64,000 bases of DNA from Emiliania huxleyi CCMP1516 (GCF_000372725.1 NW_005200011.1:73852-137851), one strand, 5' to 3'. Positions 20,807 through 32,479 are shown, numbered from the stretch's first letter. A program made the numbers and translations. The notes: generated by a model from the sequence alone, not told the origin.

Positions 20807-22684
20807 TCAGTAGTACACGCTGTCTTTGTCCTTGGCCATGCGCGGCCCCGACCGAAACCACCCCTTCTTGAACTTGACCTCGCTCACGGGCGGCGGCGGC
20901 GGCGGCGGCGGGCCCTGGCCCATGGCCCTCGCCGGCCGCCACTCCTCTGCGCGCGCAGACGAGAAGCGCGACTGTGGCGATACGTTGCGCACTGCTCCGG
21001 CGGCGGGCGAAGCGACGGCGGTGGGCGAGGCGCCGCCGTCGCGGAGCAGGAGCTCGACGGCCGCCTCGACGCTCCCCGTCGACGCGAGCGCCGCCTCGAT
21101 CCGCTCGGCGCGCACCTCCGGGAACATGGCGCAGAGCACTTGCTTTTGGTGCGCGGCCTCGGCGGCGCCGGGTGCCCCAACCACCGGGGCCGAGGAGCTG
21201 CGAACGGCGGACGCCGGCGCGGAGACCGGACGTGCCTCGTGGCCGCGCGCGGTGGCGGGAGGGCGCGGCGCGGCGGCGGCGGCGGAGACGGTCGCCGCCC
21301 AGTCCGCGGCGCGCGTCTGCATGAGGTGCGGTGCCGTGGGCTGGCCGGCGGGCGTGGGAGGGAAGTAGTTGGCGCCCGGCGCCTGTCCCGTGGAGGCCGC
21401 GGGGGCGGCGGGGGTCGCCACTGCCTGCGGCGGGGCTCGGGTGGCGACGGCTTGCGGCGGCCGCGGCGGCGCCGCCGGCATGAGGGAGTCGAAGAGGCCG
21501 AGGTCTGCCGGGCTGAGGGGGCCGGGCGACGCAGACGCGGAGCCGCAAGCCGCAGGCGAGTGGGCGGCCGGCGAGGCGGCGGCGGAGGAGGCGGCCGAAG
21601 CGGTGCCGCCGGGGAGGGCGATGCGGGGGACCGCGGCGCCGGCCGAGGCGGGGCGGGGCGAGTCCCAGCGCGCTGCCTCCCAGCCGGCACTCGGGGTGCC
21701 GGGCCTGCGGGGCGGGGCGGAGCAAGGTGGGGGGGTGGGGGGGGGGTGGAGGTCGGAGAGAGCATCGTGCAGCGTACTGGCAGCATCGCGTGGGGGCAGG
21801 GGGCCACTCTCGGGCGGTGCGGGTGTGTGGATGCGAGGATCTGCATCGAGCATGCTGTCTGCGCTGAGCATGCTACCGAGCGCTGACCCCGTGGGCCAAC
21901 CGGCGGGTAGAGGGCCGCCAGCGCCGGGGCCCGGCGGGGCGGCGGCGGCGGTGGCTGCCTCCAGCTTGAGCTTGCCCATCGGCGGCGGCTTCGGGGGCCT
22001 GCCCGCCGACCCGTGCGGCGGCGGGTCGGTGCCTCTCGGGCTGTCGAGAAGAGACAGCTGCCGACTCGCCATCCCGTCGAGCGCAGCGACGAGGGAGGGG
22101 TTGACGAGCTTACGAGCCTCGGCGCGCGCCTGAGCTCCCGCCTCGGCGCGCGCCTCGGCCCGCGCCCTCGCCTCCGCCTCCGCCACCGCCTGCTTGAGCC
22201 GCTGCTCTGCCTCGGCCGGGTCGTGCCTATAGCTGGCCTGCGCCGCCGCCGCCGCCTGCGCTACCGCCGCCGCCTCGGCCCGCGCCTCGGCCGCCGCCTC
22301 GGCCCGCGCCCTCGCCTCTGCCTCCGCCACCGCCTTCTGAAGCCGCTTCTCTGCCTCGGCTGGGTCGTGCCTGTAGCTGGCCTGCGCTGCCGCCGCCGCC
22401 TCGGCGCGCGCCCTCGCCTCTGCCTCCGCCACCGCCCGTTGCAGCATCGCCGCCGCCTCGGCCTCGGCCTCGGCGCGCGCCACGCGCGCCGCCTCTGCCA
22501 CCGCCTCCTGCATGCGGCGCTGCTGTTCTACCTCGGCGCCCTGCAGGTGCTGCTGAGCGCTAGAGAGCCAATCCGGCTCCTCCTCCTCCGCCGGTGACGC
22601 CTTGGTCGTCGTGTGCAGGAGCTGCTCCTGTGCGCCCGTGAGCCAGGAGGGCGTCTCGTCAGTCTCGGCACTGGCAGAGTCCAT
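20807..22684 (-). CDS. CUE-domain protein with Ala/Glu/Arg coiled coil
   Basis: Predicted ubiquitin-binding adaptor of 625 residues from the ATG at 22684 (MDSASAETDETPSWLTG). The N-terminus has a doublet of a short motif (PSWLTGAQEQLL, PDWLSSAQQHL), then a long charged coiled coil built of AEAEARARAEAAA units with two repeats of ASYRHDPAEAEKRL type. A Pro/Ala-rich disordered middle follows, then a CUE-like domain at about 514-551 (LCAMFPEVRAERIEAAL, MFP being the family hallmark). No membrane segment. It shares a 295-bp intergenic promoter with a ubiquitin first-exon fragment; the same promoter, inverted, drives the intact ubiquitin-eL41 gene at 27 kb. Ubiquitin binding is inferred from the domain only. 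Confidence 0.8.
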   Translation of the reverse strand: MDSASAETDETPSWLTGAQEQLLHTTTKASPAEEEEPDWLSSAQQHLQGAEVEQQRRMQEAVAEAARVARAEAEAEAAAMLQRAVAEAEARARAEAAAAAQASYRHDPAEAEKRLQKAVAEAEARARAEAAAEARAEAAAVAQAAAAAQASYRHDPAEAEQRLKQAVAEAEARARAEARAEAGAQARAEARKLVNPSLVAALDGMASRQLSLLDSPRGTDPPPHGSAGRPPKPPPMGKLKLEAATAAAAPPGPGAGGPLPAGWPTGSALGSMLSADSMLDADPRIHTPAPPESGPLPPRDAASTLHDALSDLHPPPTPPPCSAPPRRPGTPSAGWEAARWDSPRPASAGAAVPRIALPGGTASAASSAAASPAAHSPAACGSASASPGPLSPADLGLFDSLMPAAPPRPPQAVATRAPPQAVATPAAPAASTGQAPGANYFPPTPAGQPTAPHLMQTRAADWAATVSAAAAAPRPPATARGHEARPVSAPASAVRSSSAPVVGAPGAAEAAHQKQVLCAMFPEVRAERIEAALASTGSVEAAVELLLRDGGASPTAVASPAAGAVRNVSPQSRFSSARAEEWRPARAMGQGPPPPPPPPVSEVKFKKGWFRSGPRMAKDKDSVYY

Positions 22685-22979
22685 CGAAGCCACCACGCAA
22701 GAAATTAAGTGCACAGGCACAGCTCGTCGAGTGTACCAACCGCGAGAGTGGGAGGGGGGCACGCCGCGGTGGACTCACTCCTTGCCCCATCCCCCCAAAT
22801 CCTACCCCACCCCACCCCCCCACCCCCCTTCGCTTTTCAATTCCTCTGGTGTATGTGTGTGACAGTCTCGCCCTCCCTCTGCGATCATTTGGCGGATTCG
22901 GCTTCTTTTATCTGCTCCCGTGTGCAGCGCGTGCTCTTGCTCAGTCAGAGTGCTTGCTGCGCGCGGCGGGCGCGCGCGA
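22685..22979. promoter_or_regulatory. Bidirectional promoter region
   Basis: The 295 bp between the divergent start codons of the CUE gene (22684) and a ubiquitin exon 1 (22980). It contains a C-rich homopyrimidine tract at about 22785-22830. Its inverted copy at 27274-27565 lies upstream of the intact ubiquitin-eL41 gene, so both working genes keep a copy. Confidence 0.6.
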
Positions 22980-23060
22980 TGCAGATCTTCGTCAAGACCC
23001 TGACGGGTGCGCCTCGCCGCGCCCGGGCGCCGCGCGCTCCGTCGCCGCCCTTCTTTCCGC
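22980..23060 (+). pseudogene. Orphan ubiquitin exon 1 ([10 protein letters not shown])
   Basis: ATG-led 28-nt exon coding [10 protein letters not shown] and the first part of the ubiquitin intron (donor GTGCGCC), identical in layout to the functional gene at 27273. At 23060 the sequence switches to the 3' end of another gene, so no second ubiquitin exon follows. It is a breakpoint fragment that could still be transcribed from the shared promoter. Confidence 0.85.
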
Positions 23061-23062
23061 CC

Positions 23063-23812
23063 TCAAACAAAGTAGTGCAGCGCAGTGAAGGCAACGACAG
23101 CAGTCACTGAGATGGAGAAATGGCCGACGGCCTCGTCGCGGCTATTGAGGATCTCGAGCACACGCGGGGGCGCAAAGTCCACACCCGAGGCCGCCATCTC
23201 GCGCAGATTGATGTAAGCCTCGCCGAGGGCCTGCACCGGCCGCTCCTACTCACAGACCGGGTGTGAAGAGCCGGCGTGCAACAGAGCGAGAAGGGCGCAC
23301 AGGCCGTGACAGGCCGTACCTCGTGCTTGCCAAAGAGGGTGAGTACCAAGTCCGTCTCGACGGAGGCCTGCGGTCGCATGATGGCCATGAGTACTAGGCG
23401 ACCCATCCCATAATCTATCTATACCCTCTGATAGTCATGATAAGGTTGAATTCCCTCCGCGGGGCGGACGCAGCTGGGTGAATTGTGCCTCATCACGCCC
23501 CGAATCGCAGATCAGCTCGCGCAGCCTGTTCACGGGACGATGTGTAAAGTAGCGCTGATCTTGAGTGTTGAGACGAAGCGGCGAGGCCGAAACGTCGGAA
23601 ACTCACCGCTCCGCTGTGCGGAAGCTCCGGGTCTCCACGTCGACAAGGCGAACTTGGAAAATCTCCTCGAATCGAACTTGCGCGCTACCATCGGCACTGC
23701 TCGGCGCGGTGCGTCGGCGTGGACTGCGGACCTTGGAAGTCACGCGGAGGAGGGACCCCAGCTCGAGCACAAACCACAACTGGCCGAGCGGCGCGAGCAC
23801 CTGTCGGCCGCA
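23063..23812 (-). CDS. Small protein with C-terminal tail-anchor-like segment
   Basis: Unrecognised gene with at least three minus-strand exons: about 23812-23607 (VLAPLGQLWFVLELGSLL ... FEEIFQVRLVDVETRSF, donor GTGAGT), one ending at 23320 (MGRLVLMAIMRPQAS ... LTLFGKHE, donor GTACGG) and 23245-23063 (ERPVQALGEAYINLREM ... stop). The last 20 residues, FSISVTAVVAFTALHYFV, are hydrophobic and end at the stop, which suggests a tail-anchored or membrane-associated protein. The joins of exon 2 to 3 are in phase; the 5' end is not resolved. The stop codon lies three bases from the inverted-repeat breakpoint. Confidence 0.5.
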
Positions 23813-24079
23813 TAAGAGGTATGGGTTGAGTGGCCAATGACTCCGTGGAGAGCCACGTGGAGCATTGTTGGGTTGATGCCTCGAGGCCCCTGAGCGAACG
23901 TGCGTGCCCGGTCGGCCGATGGTGGCTCGCGTGGGGAGGGGCGGCGCACCCCCGCTTCGAGCGAGACGGAATGCACGACCACGCGTGGGTCGGTGGGCAA
24001 CGCCAAGAGCCGCGAGGCAAACACGCGATCGCGCCGCCCGCGCAAGGCAGCCTTTGCACGAGAAGGGTGGAAGTGAGTC

Positions 24080-25440
24080 TCAGCGTCGGCTCCCTCCATC
24101 TCCCCACAACGTCTCTGGCGCCTGCAAGAGAGCCGCGGCCGCGTTGCGAATCCGACGAGCCTCCTTCTCCTCAATCGCGCCGCTGCTGCGCAAAAAGGCG
24201 GCAGCTGCCACACGGATTGCAGCCATCGCGCGGCGTTTTTCGACGCGCGCCTCACGCCTCGGAGCAAACGCCGCGGTGGCACTACGTCGCCGTTGCGCTG
24301 CCTGGATGCGCACGGCCGCGACCGCCACCGCCCGTGCAACCCGTCGCGCCTCTCGCCCGGCGGCACGCGCTTCGCGTTCGCCGAGCGCGGCGCGCCGCTC
24401 GGCCGCAAGCCGCTGTGCCACCAGCCGACGACGCGCGTGTGCCTGCAGCACTAGTAGCGCCGCCGTGCCGCAACCCTGCCTCGGTGCACCGTCATGTGCA
24501 TGTGCGCTCTGGCCCTCGCCCGCCCCCGAAGCAGCTGTGAGGGCGGAAAGGGTCGCGGAACGGATTGCATCGGTTTCAGTACGCCGAGCGTCTGCGCGGA
24601 CAGCGCGGCGATCTGCCGCGTCGCGTCTCCCAGCCCTGCCACGCGCAAGCCGTTGGACGGCAACAGCCGCTTCCCGCCGAGCTACTTGCCGCACAATCCG
24701 CTGCCGAAGGCCGTGCTTAGCCTCCAATGCCGCCCGCCTCATCGAGATGACGCGCCGCCGGCCGGAGGCGGCGCGTGTCCACTTTTGAATGGCGCGCGCG
24801 GCGCTCGTCGCCTGGCGGGCGTGTCGGCGCTCCGAGCGCGCCTGCCGCTCTCGTTTCCAACAAAGTGAGGGTCCGTCCGTCGCAAGAGCGGGTACGCAGA
24901 GGCCACGCGGCGCTAGGACGCACCTGTGCCGCTACCGCTTGCTCGGCGGCCCGCCTCGCCGCCTCTCCCGCCGCCTGCAGTGGGTTTGGACCGTGAGGGC
25001 CTGGCTCACAGCTGCTTTTGAGCCCTCGAGGCTAGCTTTTGGCTGCAGCCGCATTGCCTTCGCGCCTGCTGTTGCCGCTCTGCAAAGGCAATGCGGGCCT
25101 GTGTTGCCCGCTTCTCTGCCTGGATGCGCGCCGCGGCGCGGCTGGGCATTGCCACTGTGAGCTCCTCTCGGACGTGCTTCAGCTCCTATGGGGCGAGGGC
25201 CGTGGCTCACGGGCGCTGCAGCTTTCTTCCTGCAGCCGTGCTGTCTCATCCAGCCCGAGGGCCACAGGGCTGTGTAGCAAGAAGTAGTGATGGCAGCGAT
25301 GGGATTGGACACGCCTCAACAGCCGCTTCGTGCCTCCTCCGCTCCCGGCTCAGCTCAGCCCTTGCGTCCTCCACTTGCTGCGCCTCTGCCGCCAGCTCCC
25401 TCCGCTTGGCCTCGATGAACTCAGAGGTATACGATGCACT
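24080..25440 (-). CDS. IQ-motif coiled-coil protein
   Basis: Several minus-strand exons of one Arg/Ala/Glu-rich protein. From the 5' side: a coiled coil (EFIEAKRRELAAEAQQVEDA, 25420-25310), a second coiled coil (AARIQAEKRATQARIAFAER, near 25130), then a series of IQ-like calmodulin-binding repeats (AARAIQKWTRAASGRRR, AAVAVQRLARGRAGRR, LVLQAHARRRLVAQRL, AAVRIQAAQRRRS). It ends at a stop at 24080. Intron positions near 25300-25180 and 24930-24860 are approximate. A 100-bp dispersed repeat (24431-24534) lies within the gene. Calmodulin binding and cytoskeletal association are inferred from the IQ repeats. Confidence 0.6.
24431..24534 (+). repeat. Dispersed 100-bp repeat (partner 29394-29500, opposite strand)
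   Basis: Shares with the minus strand of 29394-29500 the blocks TAGTAGCGCCGCCG, CAACCCTGCCTCG, CCGTCATGTGC and CGCCCCCGAAGC. Both copies lie inside genes, here the IQ gene and there next to the assembly gap in the ankyrin gene. Confidence 0.75.
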
Positions 25441-26059
25441 CTGTAGGTTGGAGGGCGGATCGTACGTTGCTGTGTGCTGGATGGGACTGTGCAGTGAGCT
25501 ACCACGTGACAGCCTCCAACTAGCTGCACCGATTGCGCCCGCGCGAGGTTAGAGAAGGAGGACTGCACGCTTGACGGCGAGGCAGGGGAGGCGCGTCCTG
25601 CGCCCGCGCGAGGCTGTGCACCCGTGGCACGAGCCTGCGCGGGCGGGGCGGAGCGAGGAGGTGGCCTGGGGCGTCGGTCCATCGATTCGTGTGGGTGTCG
25701 TCGCCTTTTCGTTGTTGTTTCACGTCACGCCAGTGTAACGTCGCGAGACCGGGCAAGCGCTGGCAAAAACCCGAAAGGACTCGGCACTGGTGACGGCGTA
25801 AATTCAGTCAATGCACAATGGTGAGATTGCTGTGCCATGTGGATCCGCGCACGCCCCGGTCGGCCGCGCATCTCGCAGCGGCGGCCCCGCGCGCGCCGCA
25901 CACCCCACGGTCTCATCGATCGCACACCCCGCTAGCGCTACCTATACCTCCCAGCCCGCCACCAGCACCACAGTTGCACATAGAGAGCGCCGACAGACCC
26001 CCCACGCCCCAGTGTCGTCTGTCCCTCACGCCTCAGTCTGTCGAGAGTCGTATGGCCTA
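25441..26059. other. Intergenic, possible 5' part of the IQ gene
   Basis: No independent gene seen. The 5' exon of the IQ gene may lie here, but no clear start was found. Confidence 0.35.
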
Positions 26060-26506
26060 TACGGGGTGTGGACCCTGAGTTGACCAGGGGTTGTGCGCTG
26101 GGCCCTCCTGCTCGGCTCCAGCCAGTAGACAAGTCTTGTCATCAACAGAGTAGATGGATCTGACCTCGGGGCCGATGTGACCAAGCGCTGGTAGCGTGGT
26201 TTTACCTCACACCCATGGTCTCACAGTGTGCCGGCAGTCGCCGAGCAGTGTCGCTCACACAAGCCGCAGCACAAGTGACTGAGGGCCAGTGAGGGCGAGC
26301 CCATCGCTGTCACAGCTGTGGCAGCCGCACAGTAGGCTGTGTCAACTGTGCAGAGTGTGTGAGCAGCAGAGGAGCTGCTCTCCAGGCTTCTGTCGCAAAG
26401 AGCTGCATGCCACCGAAAGCGCTGTCGAGGTTCGCCGAGCGCGGCGCAGGTTGGAGGACACCGTCACCGACGAGTGCGTTGGAGTATTCACTCCGGACAA
26501 AGACGG
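26060..26506 (+). repeat. Dispersed 450-bp repeat, copy 2
   Basis: Direct-orientation partner of 5101-5551, differing by substitutions and several 1-2 base indels. Confidence 0.85.
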
Positions 26507-26762
26507 CGACACGCACACGAGCTGCGGCCGTGTCGTTTGAACCGGACACCTCACCCTTTTGAAAAGCGCATGAAAGACCACAAAACAAGCTCAAGGTGGC
26601 ATCTACCTCCAGTCCTCACAGCGCGGGACCAGGCCGCTCTCTCCGCCCTCGACGCGCGCGTTGCGGCCGCCTTGCATCGCGGCATCCTCGTCGCCGGCGC
26701 AGCTGGTGTCCGCCCGCGCCGACGAAAGATCATGCCGGCCCGCCCCGCTAATGCGCCCAAAC

Positions 26763-27273
<511 letters not shown>

Positions 27274-27565
27274 CGCGCGCGCCCGCCGCGCGCAGCAAGC
27301 ACTCTGACTGAGCAAGAGCACGGGAGCAGATAAAAGAAGCCGAATCGCCAAAACGCCAAGTGATCGCAGAGGGAGGGCGAGACTGTCACACACATACATC
27401 AGAGGGGAATTGAAAAGCGAAGGGGGGTGGGGGGGTGGGGTGGGGGAGGATTTGGGGGGATGGGGCAAGGAGTGAGTCCACCGCGGCGTGCCCCCCTCCC
27501 ACTCTCGCGGTTGGTACACTCGACGAGCTGTGCCTGTGCACTTAATTTCTTGCGTGGTGGCTTCG

Positions 27566-27648
27566 ATGGACTCTGCCAGTGCCGAGACTGACGAGACGCC
27601 CTCCTGGCTCACGGGCGCACAGGAGCAGCTCCTGCACACGACGACCAA
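27566..27648 (+). pseudogene. Truncated 5' end of the CUE gene
   Basis: Codes MDSASAETDETPSWLTG and onward to HTTT as in the gene at 22684, then switches to unrelated sequence after 27648. No CUE domain or coiled coil follows. Confidence 0.9.
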
Positions 27649-28032
27649 CGACGATAGCCGGCAACCTCCCCTCTCCCGACGCCACCAACACACACCACAC
27701 ACGCAAAGGCAGGGATACCTCCCTTCCTCCCCCAACACGCTGCGAACGCTGGGCCACAAAACTGCTCGCGCCGTACGCCTTTCTCCGCCACCGCTAGCTA
27801 CCGGGAGTCACCCGGAAGAGCTGCCGCAAACGGCTTGGGGTCGGCGACCTGCGCGCCCGCCGAATAGCCGCCTCCCGTCCTCGCACCATGGACACATCTC
27901 GCGCTTCCAGCGCCGTCTCTCTCGCGCCTACCTGCCCCCCCCCCCCCCCCCCGGGCCGTGCGCCCCAGCAACTCCCGTGAGGGCCCTGCACATGGCTGCG
28001 GGGGTTGGGGCGGCCAGCCCCTACGTGCTGCC
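27649..28032. other. Intergenic
   Basis: No gene seen. A run of C lies at about 27935-27951. Confidence 0.4.
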
Positions 28033-31000
28033 CTACGTGCTGCCGCTCCCGTTCGCCTCGCGCGCCTCCTCCTCTGACGGGGGCGTGCCGAGGTACACAA
28101 ATAGCATGCAGAGCGCGCTGAAGACGGCGGCGCCTGCGAGGAGAGAGGCGGTGGCGTGGGCCACCCGTGGCTGCAAGGGAGCGAGCGAGGCTGCGGGGGC
28201 GGGAGGGCGATGAGCGGCACCTGCCGCGAGCCACGTAAACTGGATCCAGTCCTCGCGGTAGCCGCCCGCCACCATCTTGCTCTCCTGAGGGGGGGACGGG
28301 GCGAGCGGCGGGTGGCGCCTGCGTGCCGCCAGCGCTAGACTGCGGAGGGGAGAGGGATGCCCCCGCCACAAGCCGCGCGCCTTTGTCGACGTGGTGAAAT
28401 CTCGCTTCACCGGCGAAGCCGGCGCCTCCTCCTCCTCGCCGTCTGCGCTGCCGCCCTCCTCCTCGGCCTCCACTGCCGCCTCCGGGAGCTCCAGCTTGCG
28501 CGCCTGCAGCGCCAGAAGGGAAGACACGTCACGTCCAGACCAGCCCCGGGCACACCCAACCGGCTGCCCACCGACGCTGCGGAAACGACCGCGACGCCGC
28601 CTGCTCCGCCCCCGCTCGCAGCACCGGCACCGGCCGCACCCTCGCCCGCTGCGATCCTGTCGGCCGCGGAGCCGGCAGCAGGCGAAGCCTCGCCGCCCCC
28701 GCAGCAAGCGGCTGTCTCGCCGCCATTCGCACAAGCCTGCCCGCCGCCTCGCGCCTAGCCGCAACAATGTCCCGTCAGACACCGCCGGCGCGCGGGACGA
28801 GGCAGCCGCCGTCCTCGGGCTCTCCTCCCCCTCCCCCTCCCCCGGCGTTGCGGCGGCGGGCGGCGCCGCCGCCTCGCCAGCTGCCGCCGCCTCGTCCGCC
28901 TCGAGGAGCTTCGCGCACGCTCTGTGCCCCTTTGCGCGCGCCCACTGCAGCGGCGTGAGGCCCTCGAAGGGCGAGTGCAGGCCGGCCTTGCCCCCGCCGC
29001 CCTCGCGCAGCAGCTGCCGCACGCACGCCGTCCTCCCCATGCACGCCGCCGCGGCGAGCGGCGACGCCGCGCCCTCCGCCACCGCCTCGCCCTCCGCGCC
29101 ATACTCGAGCAGCAGCCGCACGACCTGCCGCGACAGTGCGCACGGCGTCAAGAGGGCGAGGCCGGCAGGCGGGGCGGTCGGGGCGGGCGCTGCCTTGTCG
29201 TGGCCGTGGTAGCAGGCGGCGGCGAGCGGGGAGGAGCCGTCCCCGGCACAGAGCCCGAGGCTCGCCTGGGGGGTTGAGAGGAGAGGGGGGGGNNNNNNNN
29301 NNNNNNNNNNNNNNNNNNNNNNNNNNNNNNNNNNNNNNNNNNNNNNNNNNNNNNNNNNNNNNNNNNNNNNNNNNNNNNNNNNNNNNNNNNNNNGCTTCGG
29401 GGGCGGGAGAGGGCAGAGGCGCACAGGCACATGACGGTTCCTCGAGGCAGGGTTGGAGCGCGGCGGCGCTACTAATGCTGCATGCACACACGCCTGGTTG
29501 TCTAGGGGCCGGGGAGGGTTGAGCCCGCGAGGGGCCGCCTGCGCTGCGAGGAGCAGCCGCGCGATGTCCTCGTGCCCGCTGGCGCAGGCGGCGGCCAGCG
29601 GCGTCTGGCCGTGGCGGTGTCCCTTGTCCACCGGCGCGCCCGCCTCGAGCAGCATCTTGCTCGTCGTGATGTGCCCGCCTACGCTCGACACAAGCACACG
29701 TCCGCCACCGCCCGCCCTCCCTCCGCCCGCCGCGCAGCGCGGCCCGCCGCGGCTCGAGGCGTACAGCGGCGTGGCGAGCCACTCGGGCGCCATCACGTCG
29801 ACGCGGACGCCTGCTCGCGGACGGAGCGAGGGAGGGGTGAAAAGACGCTCTTCACGAGGCCGGCCGCATCTCGGCCACACCTCGAGCCACATCTCGGCCA
29901 CATCTCGGCCACATCTCGGGCACATCTCGGCTAGATGCACGCCGTCGGCGAGCAGCTTGCGCAGCCCTGCCACGTCGCCGTGGTGGGCGGCGGCGTAGAG
30001 CTGCACCGCCGGCGGCGGAGGCTGGGCTGCCGCCTTAGCGGCCCGCTGCGCCTGCGCCTGCTGCTGCTCGACGTGCCTGGGGTGGGCGGGACGGGGCGGG
30101 TGAGAGGGGGCGGGGGATGTCGGGGGGGGAGGGGGGGTGTCGGGGGGGGGGGGAGGCTGCGGTGAAGGGGGCGGGGGGTGGGTGAGTAGAGGGCAAGGGG
30201 TGGGCGGGGTGAGGGCTAGTGCAGAGGAGGGCGCTCGGCGGTGCACAAGCGACTAGGCAGGGAGAGGGAGAGAGCGAGAGAGCGAGAGCAACACATAGGC
30301 ACGACAGCGCACCCCTGGGCCGGCTCGAATGATCTCGGGAGGCTCGGCTAGTCTCGGCTCATCTCGGCTGGTCTCGGCTGGTCTCGGCTGGTCTCGGCTG
30401 GTCTCGGCTGGTCTCGCACCTCTGAGCCGGGCTAGGTGCATCGCGCTCCTGCTTGGGGGAGGGAGGGAGGGGGAGGGGGTCACTGGGTCATCCTCGTGTG
30501 CTGAGGAGGAGGAGGAGGGGGTCCTCTTCTCACGCGCGCAGCCCCGAGGGAAGGGGAGGGGAAGGGGGGGGGGGGGGGGGGGAGGTGAGGTGAGGTGAGG
30601 GGGAGGGGAGGGGAGGGGAGGGGGCAAAAAAGGCAAAAGGTCGAGGCGCTCCTCGGCAGGCAGCTTTGCGAGCAGCATCTTCACGATCTGCTCGTGGCCC
30701 TCGCGGCGGGAGAGGTCGAGCGGCGACCAGCCCTGCACGCGCAGCGACGGGTCCGCGCCCGCCTCGAGCAGCACCTCCACGAGGTCCGCGCGCCCAAGAT
30801 GGCAAGCGAGCCAGAGCGGAGTCATACCGCTCGGGTCGGTGCGGTTCACCTGGGCGCCCGCCTTGATGAGCATTCGCGCCACCTCGGGCTTGCCGCCGTC
30901 CTGGCACGCCTTGTACAGCGGCGTGGCACCATCGTCGCGTGCGCCGTCCACTGGCGCGCCTGCGCGGATCAGCAGCCGCGCCGACTCGATGTGCCCAAAC

Positions 31001-31134
31001 TCGCAAGCGACGTAGAGCGCGGTCGCGCCGCCTTGAGGGTGCCGCCAGTTGACGTTGGCGCCGGAGTGGAGCAGCGTCTTGACCCGTTTAGTCGCGCCGT
31101 GGTAGGCGGCCGAGTACAGCGCAGCGTCTGCCAT
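28033..31134 (-). CDS. Ankyrin-repeat protein with C-terminal membrane helix
   Basis: Multi-exon gene read from the ATG at 31134. Exon 1 carries about five ankyrin repeats (TALYVACEFGHIESARLLIRAG, ATPLYKACQDGGKPEVARML, MTPLWLACHLGRADLVEVLL). Later exons carry four or five more (LYAAAHHGDVAGLRKLL, TPLAAACASGHEDIARLLL, SPLAAACYHGHDK, TPLQWARAKGHRACAKLL). The C-terminus has a Glu-rich patch and one hydrophobic helix (SLLAGAAVFSALCMLFVYLG) before EEEAREANGSGST and the stop, so a membrane-anchored cytosolic scaffold is inferred. Introns hold 10-12 bp tandem repeats (CTCGGCTGGT at 30350-30415, CACATCTCGGC at 29885-29935). The gap 29293-29393 removes part of the middle. It could be two adjacent ankyrin genes, split near 30250-30600. 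Confidence 0.7.
29293..29393. other. Assembly gap (N)
   Basis: Run of N inside the ankyrin gene. Confidence 1.
29394..29500 (-). repeat. Dispersed 100-bp repeat, copy 2
   Basis: Minus-strand partner of 24431-24534, immediately beside the assembly gap. It lies in what should be an intron of the ankyrin gene. Confidence 0.75.
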
Positions 31135-31165
31135 GTTTCAAAAAAAGAATTTTATTTGCAGGGCA

Positions 31166-31291
31166 CGCGCCCCCCAGGGCTAGGGCTCTCTTGCCCGCAA
31201 CCCGATCCCGATCATCCGGCCCGCTGGGTGCGCTTCTCAGCTCCCCGGCCCTGGATGTGAGGTTGATGACTGCCTGCACTCCAAGTGCTCC
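31166..31291 (+). repeat. Dispersed repeat, copy 2 (partner 1524-1641)
   Basis: Located 30 bp upstream of the ankyrin start codon, so it forms part of that promoter region. It is the same family as 1524-1641. Confidence 0.8.
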
Positions 31292-31888
31292 AAGCACCAA
31301 GGCGCAAGGGGAATAGGACCGCCGCAAGCGGCGTGGCGTGGAGCGGTTGTGCATCCCTCCGGAGGCCGCTCTGCGCCGGGGAGGCGTTGTTGGAGGCTAG
31401 GACGCAAGCGTCCGTCCCCCTTTTCAAACTCGGGGCCCACTCCGAGCCCTGCCCTAGCGAAAATTTTTCACAATATCGCAACCGCGATACCGCGCGATAT
31501 TTGGCGATAAAATGCGATAAATGGCGATGTTGTGCGATGCTCGCGATCACGCGAGCCCTTCACAGCACGCCTCAGCGACGCGCGTGAAGCGTTACACGTG
31601 TCAGTCCTGGGCGCCGAAAGTGCGAGAGAGGTGCGGGTGGGCGGCGGGAAAGCGCTTAGGGTACCCCTAGGGTTCTGAGGGCCGGATTGTTTTAAGACCT
31701 TTTAAGAAATGAGGAGGTTTGGGGGCTCAAATTGTCATTTAAGAGATTGCAGGCACGGGGGGTCCCTCTTTTAAGTCCGTTTAAGAAAATCGGCCTCGCC
31801 GGCATGCGTCGCTGGGTTCCGCGCCGGTTTCTCCAATACTGCCGTTATTAGGCACGAACCCGCCACTGAAGACACATCTGTAAGTCTG

Positions 31889-32307
31889 GTGCACATATGG
31901 CAGATTTGTCAATGGTACCGCGTCTGCGACGCGGGCGCCTTGCGAGCAGAGCCCTTAGCCACCCTTTATGTCTTGCGCGGTCATAAGATCTGCGAGCTGG
32001 GGATAGGACCGCCGCAAGGTGCAGCAGCTTCCTCCGCCGACTCGTCTGGCTATGACACCGATTTACCGGACGAGGTGCAGCAAGGTATGAGGTCCGCAGG
32101 GTATGTGGCGCGCTCGGCATGAGGACGCAGTTCGACGCGGCGGTGGCGGCGGGCGAGCTTCTCGAGCTGCTCGAGAGCTTGCCGCGAGGGGCGGTCGAGG
32201 CCTCTGTCCGACAGATGCGGGGTTACACCCGCACGGGCGAGTGGCCGGAGCCCATTCTCGCTAGCCCTGCCCCGCAGCGCGGCCGCTCGCCAAGCCCCCC
32301 AGACTGA
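31889..32307 (+). CDS. Weak hypothetical ORF pair
   Basis: Two overlapping frames (31889-32122 and 32119-32307) meet at an ATGA. The peptides have normal composition (SSGYDTDLPDEVQQ; FDAAVAAGELLELLESLP), which is unusual for shadow ORFs here. No family is recognised and no splice solution was found. It may be one small protein with a frameshift, or noncoding. Confidence 0.25.
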
Positions 32308-32479
32308 GTGGTCAGATGGATAGTGCCCGAGAGCGAGGGGTCCGGGGGGGAGCACAAATAGGACGCCCAGGCTAAGTGTAGAGCGACACCCCTCTAGCCC
32401 TACTACCCACAACGACCATTCGCATTCCACAACCATTCAACATCAGATTTGCCTCGCGAGTCGCGTGCTGAGCCCTGGC

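Larger units (their letters stand above)
22602..23060 (+). repeat. Inverted repeat arm 1 (partner 27192-27648)
   Basis: About 459 bp present in inverted orientation at 27192-27648 with near identity. The arm contains the 5' end of the CUE gene, the shared promoter and ubiquitin exon 1. Homology ends abruptly inside the CUE coding sequence on one side and inside the ubiquitin intron on the other. Confidence 0.95.

Noticed and set aside
23740..24408. Arg-rich ORFs overlapping the IQ gene
   Set aside because: Only the frame with IQ repeats continues through several exons; the others are shadows.
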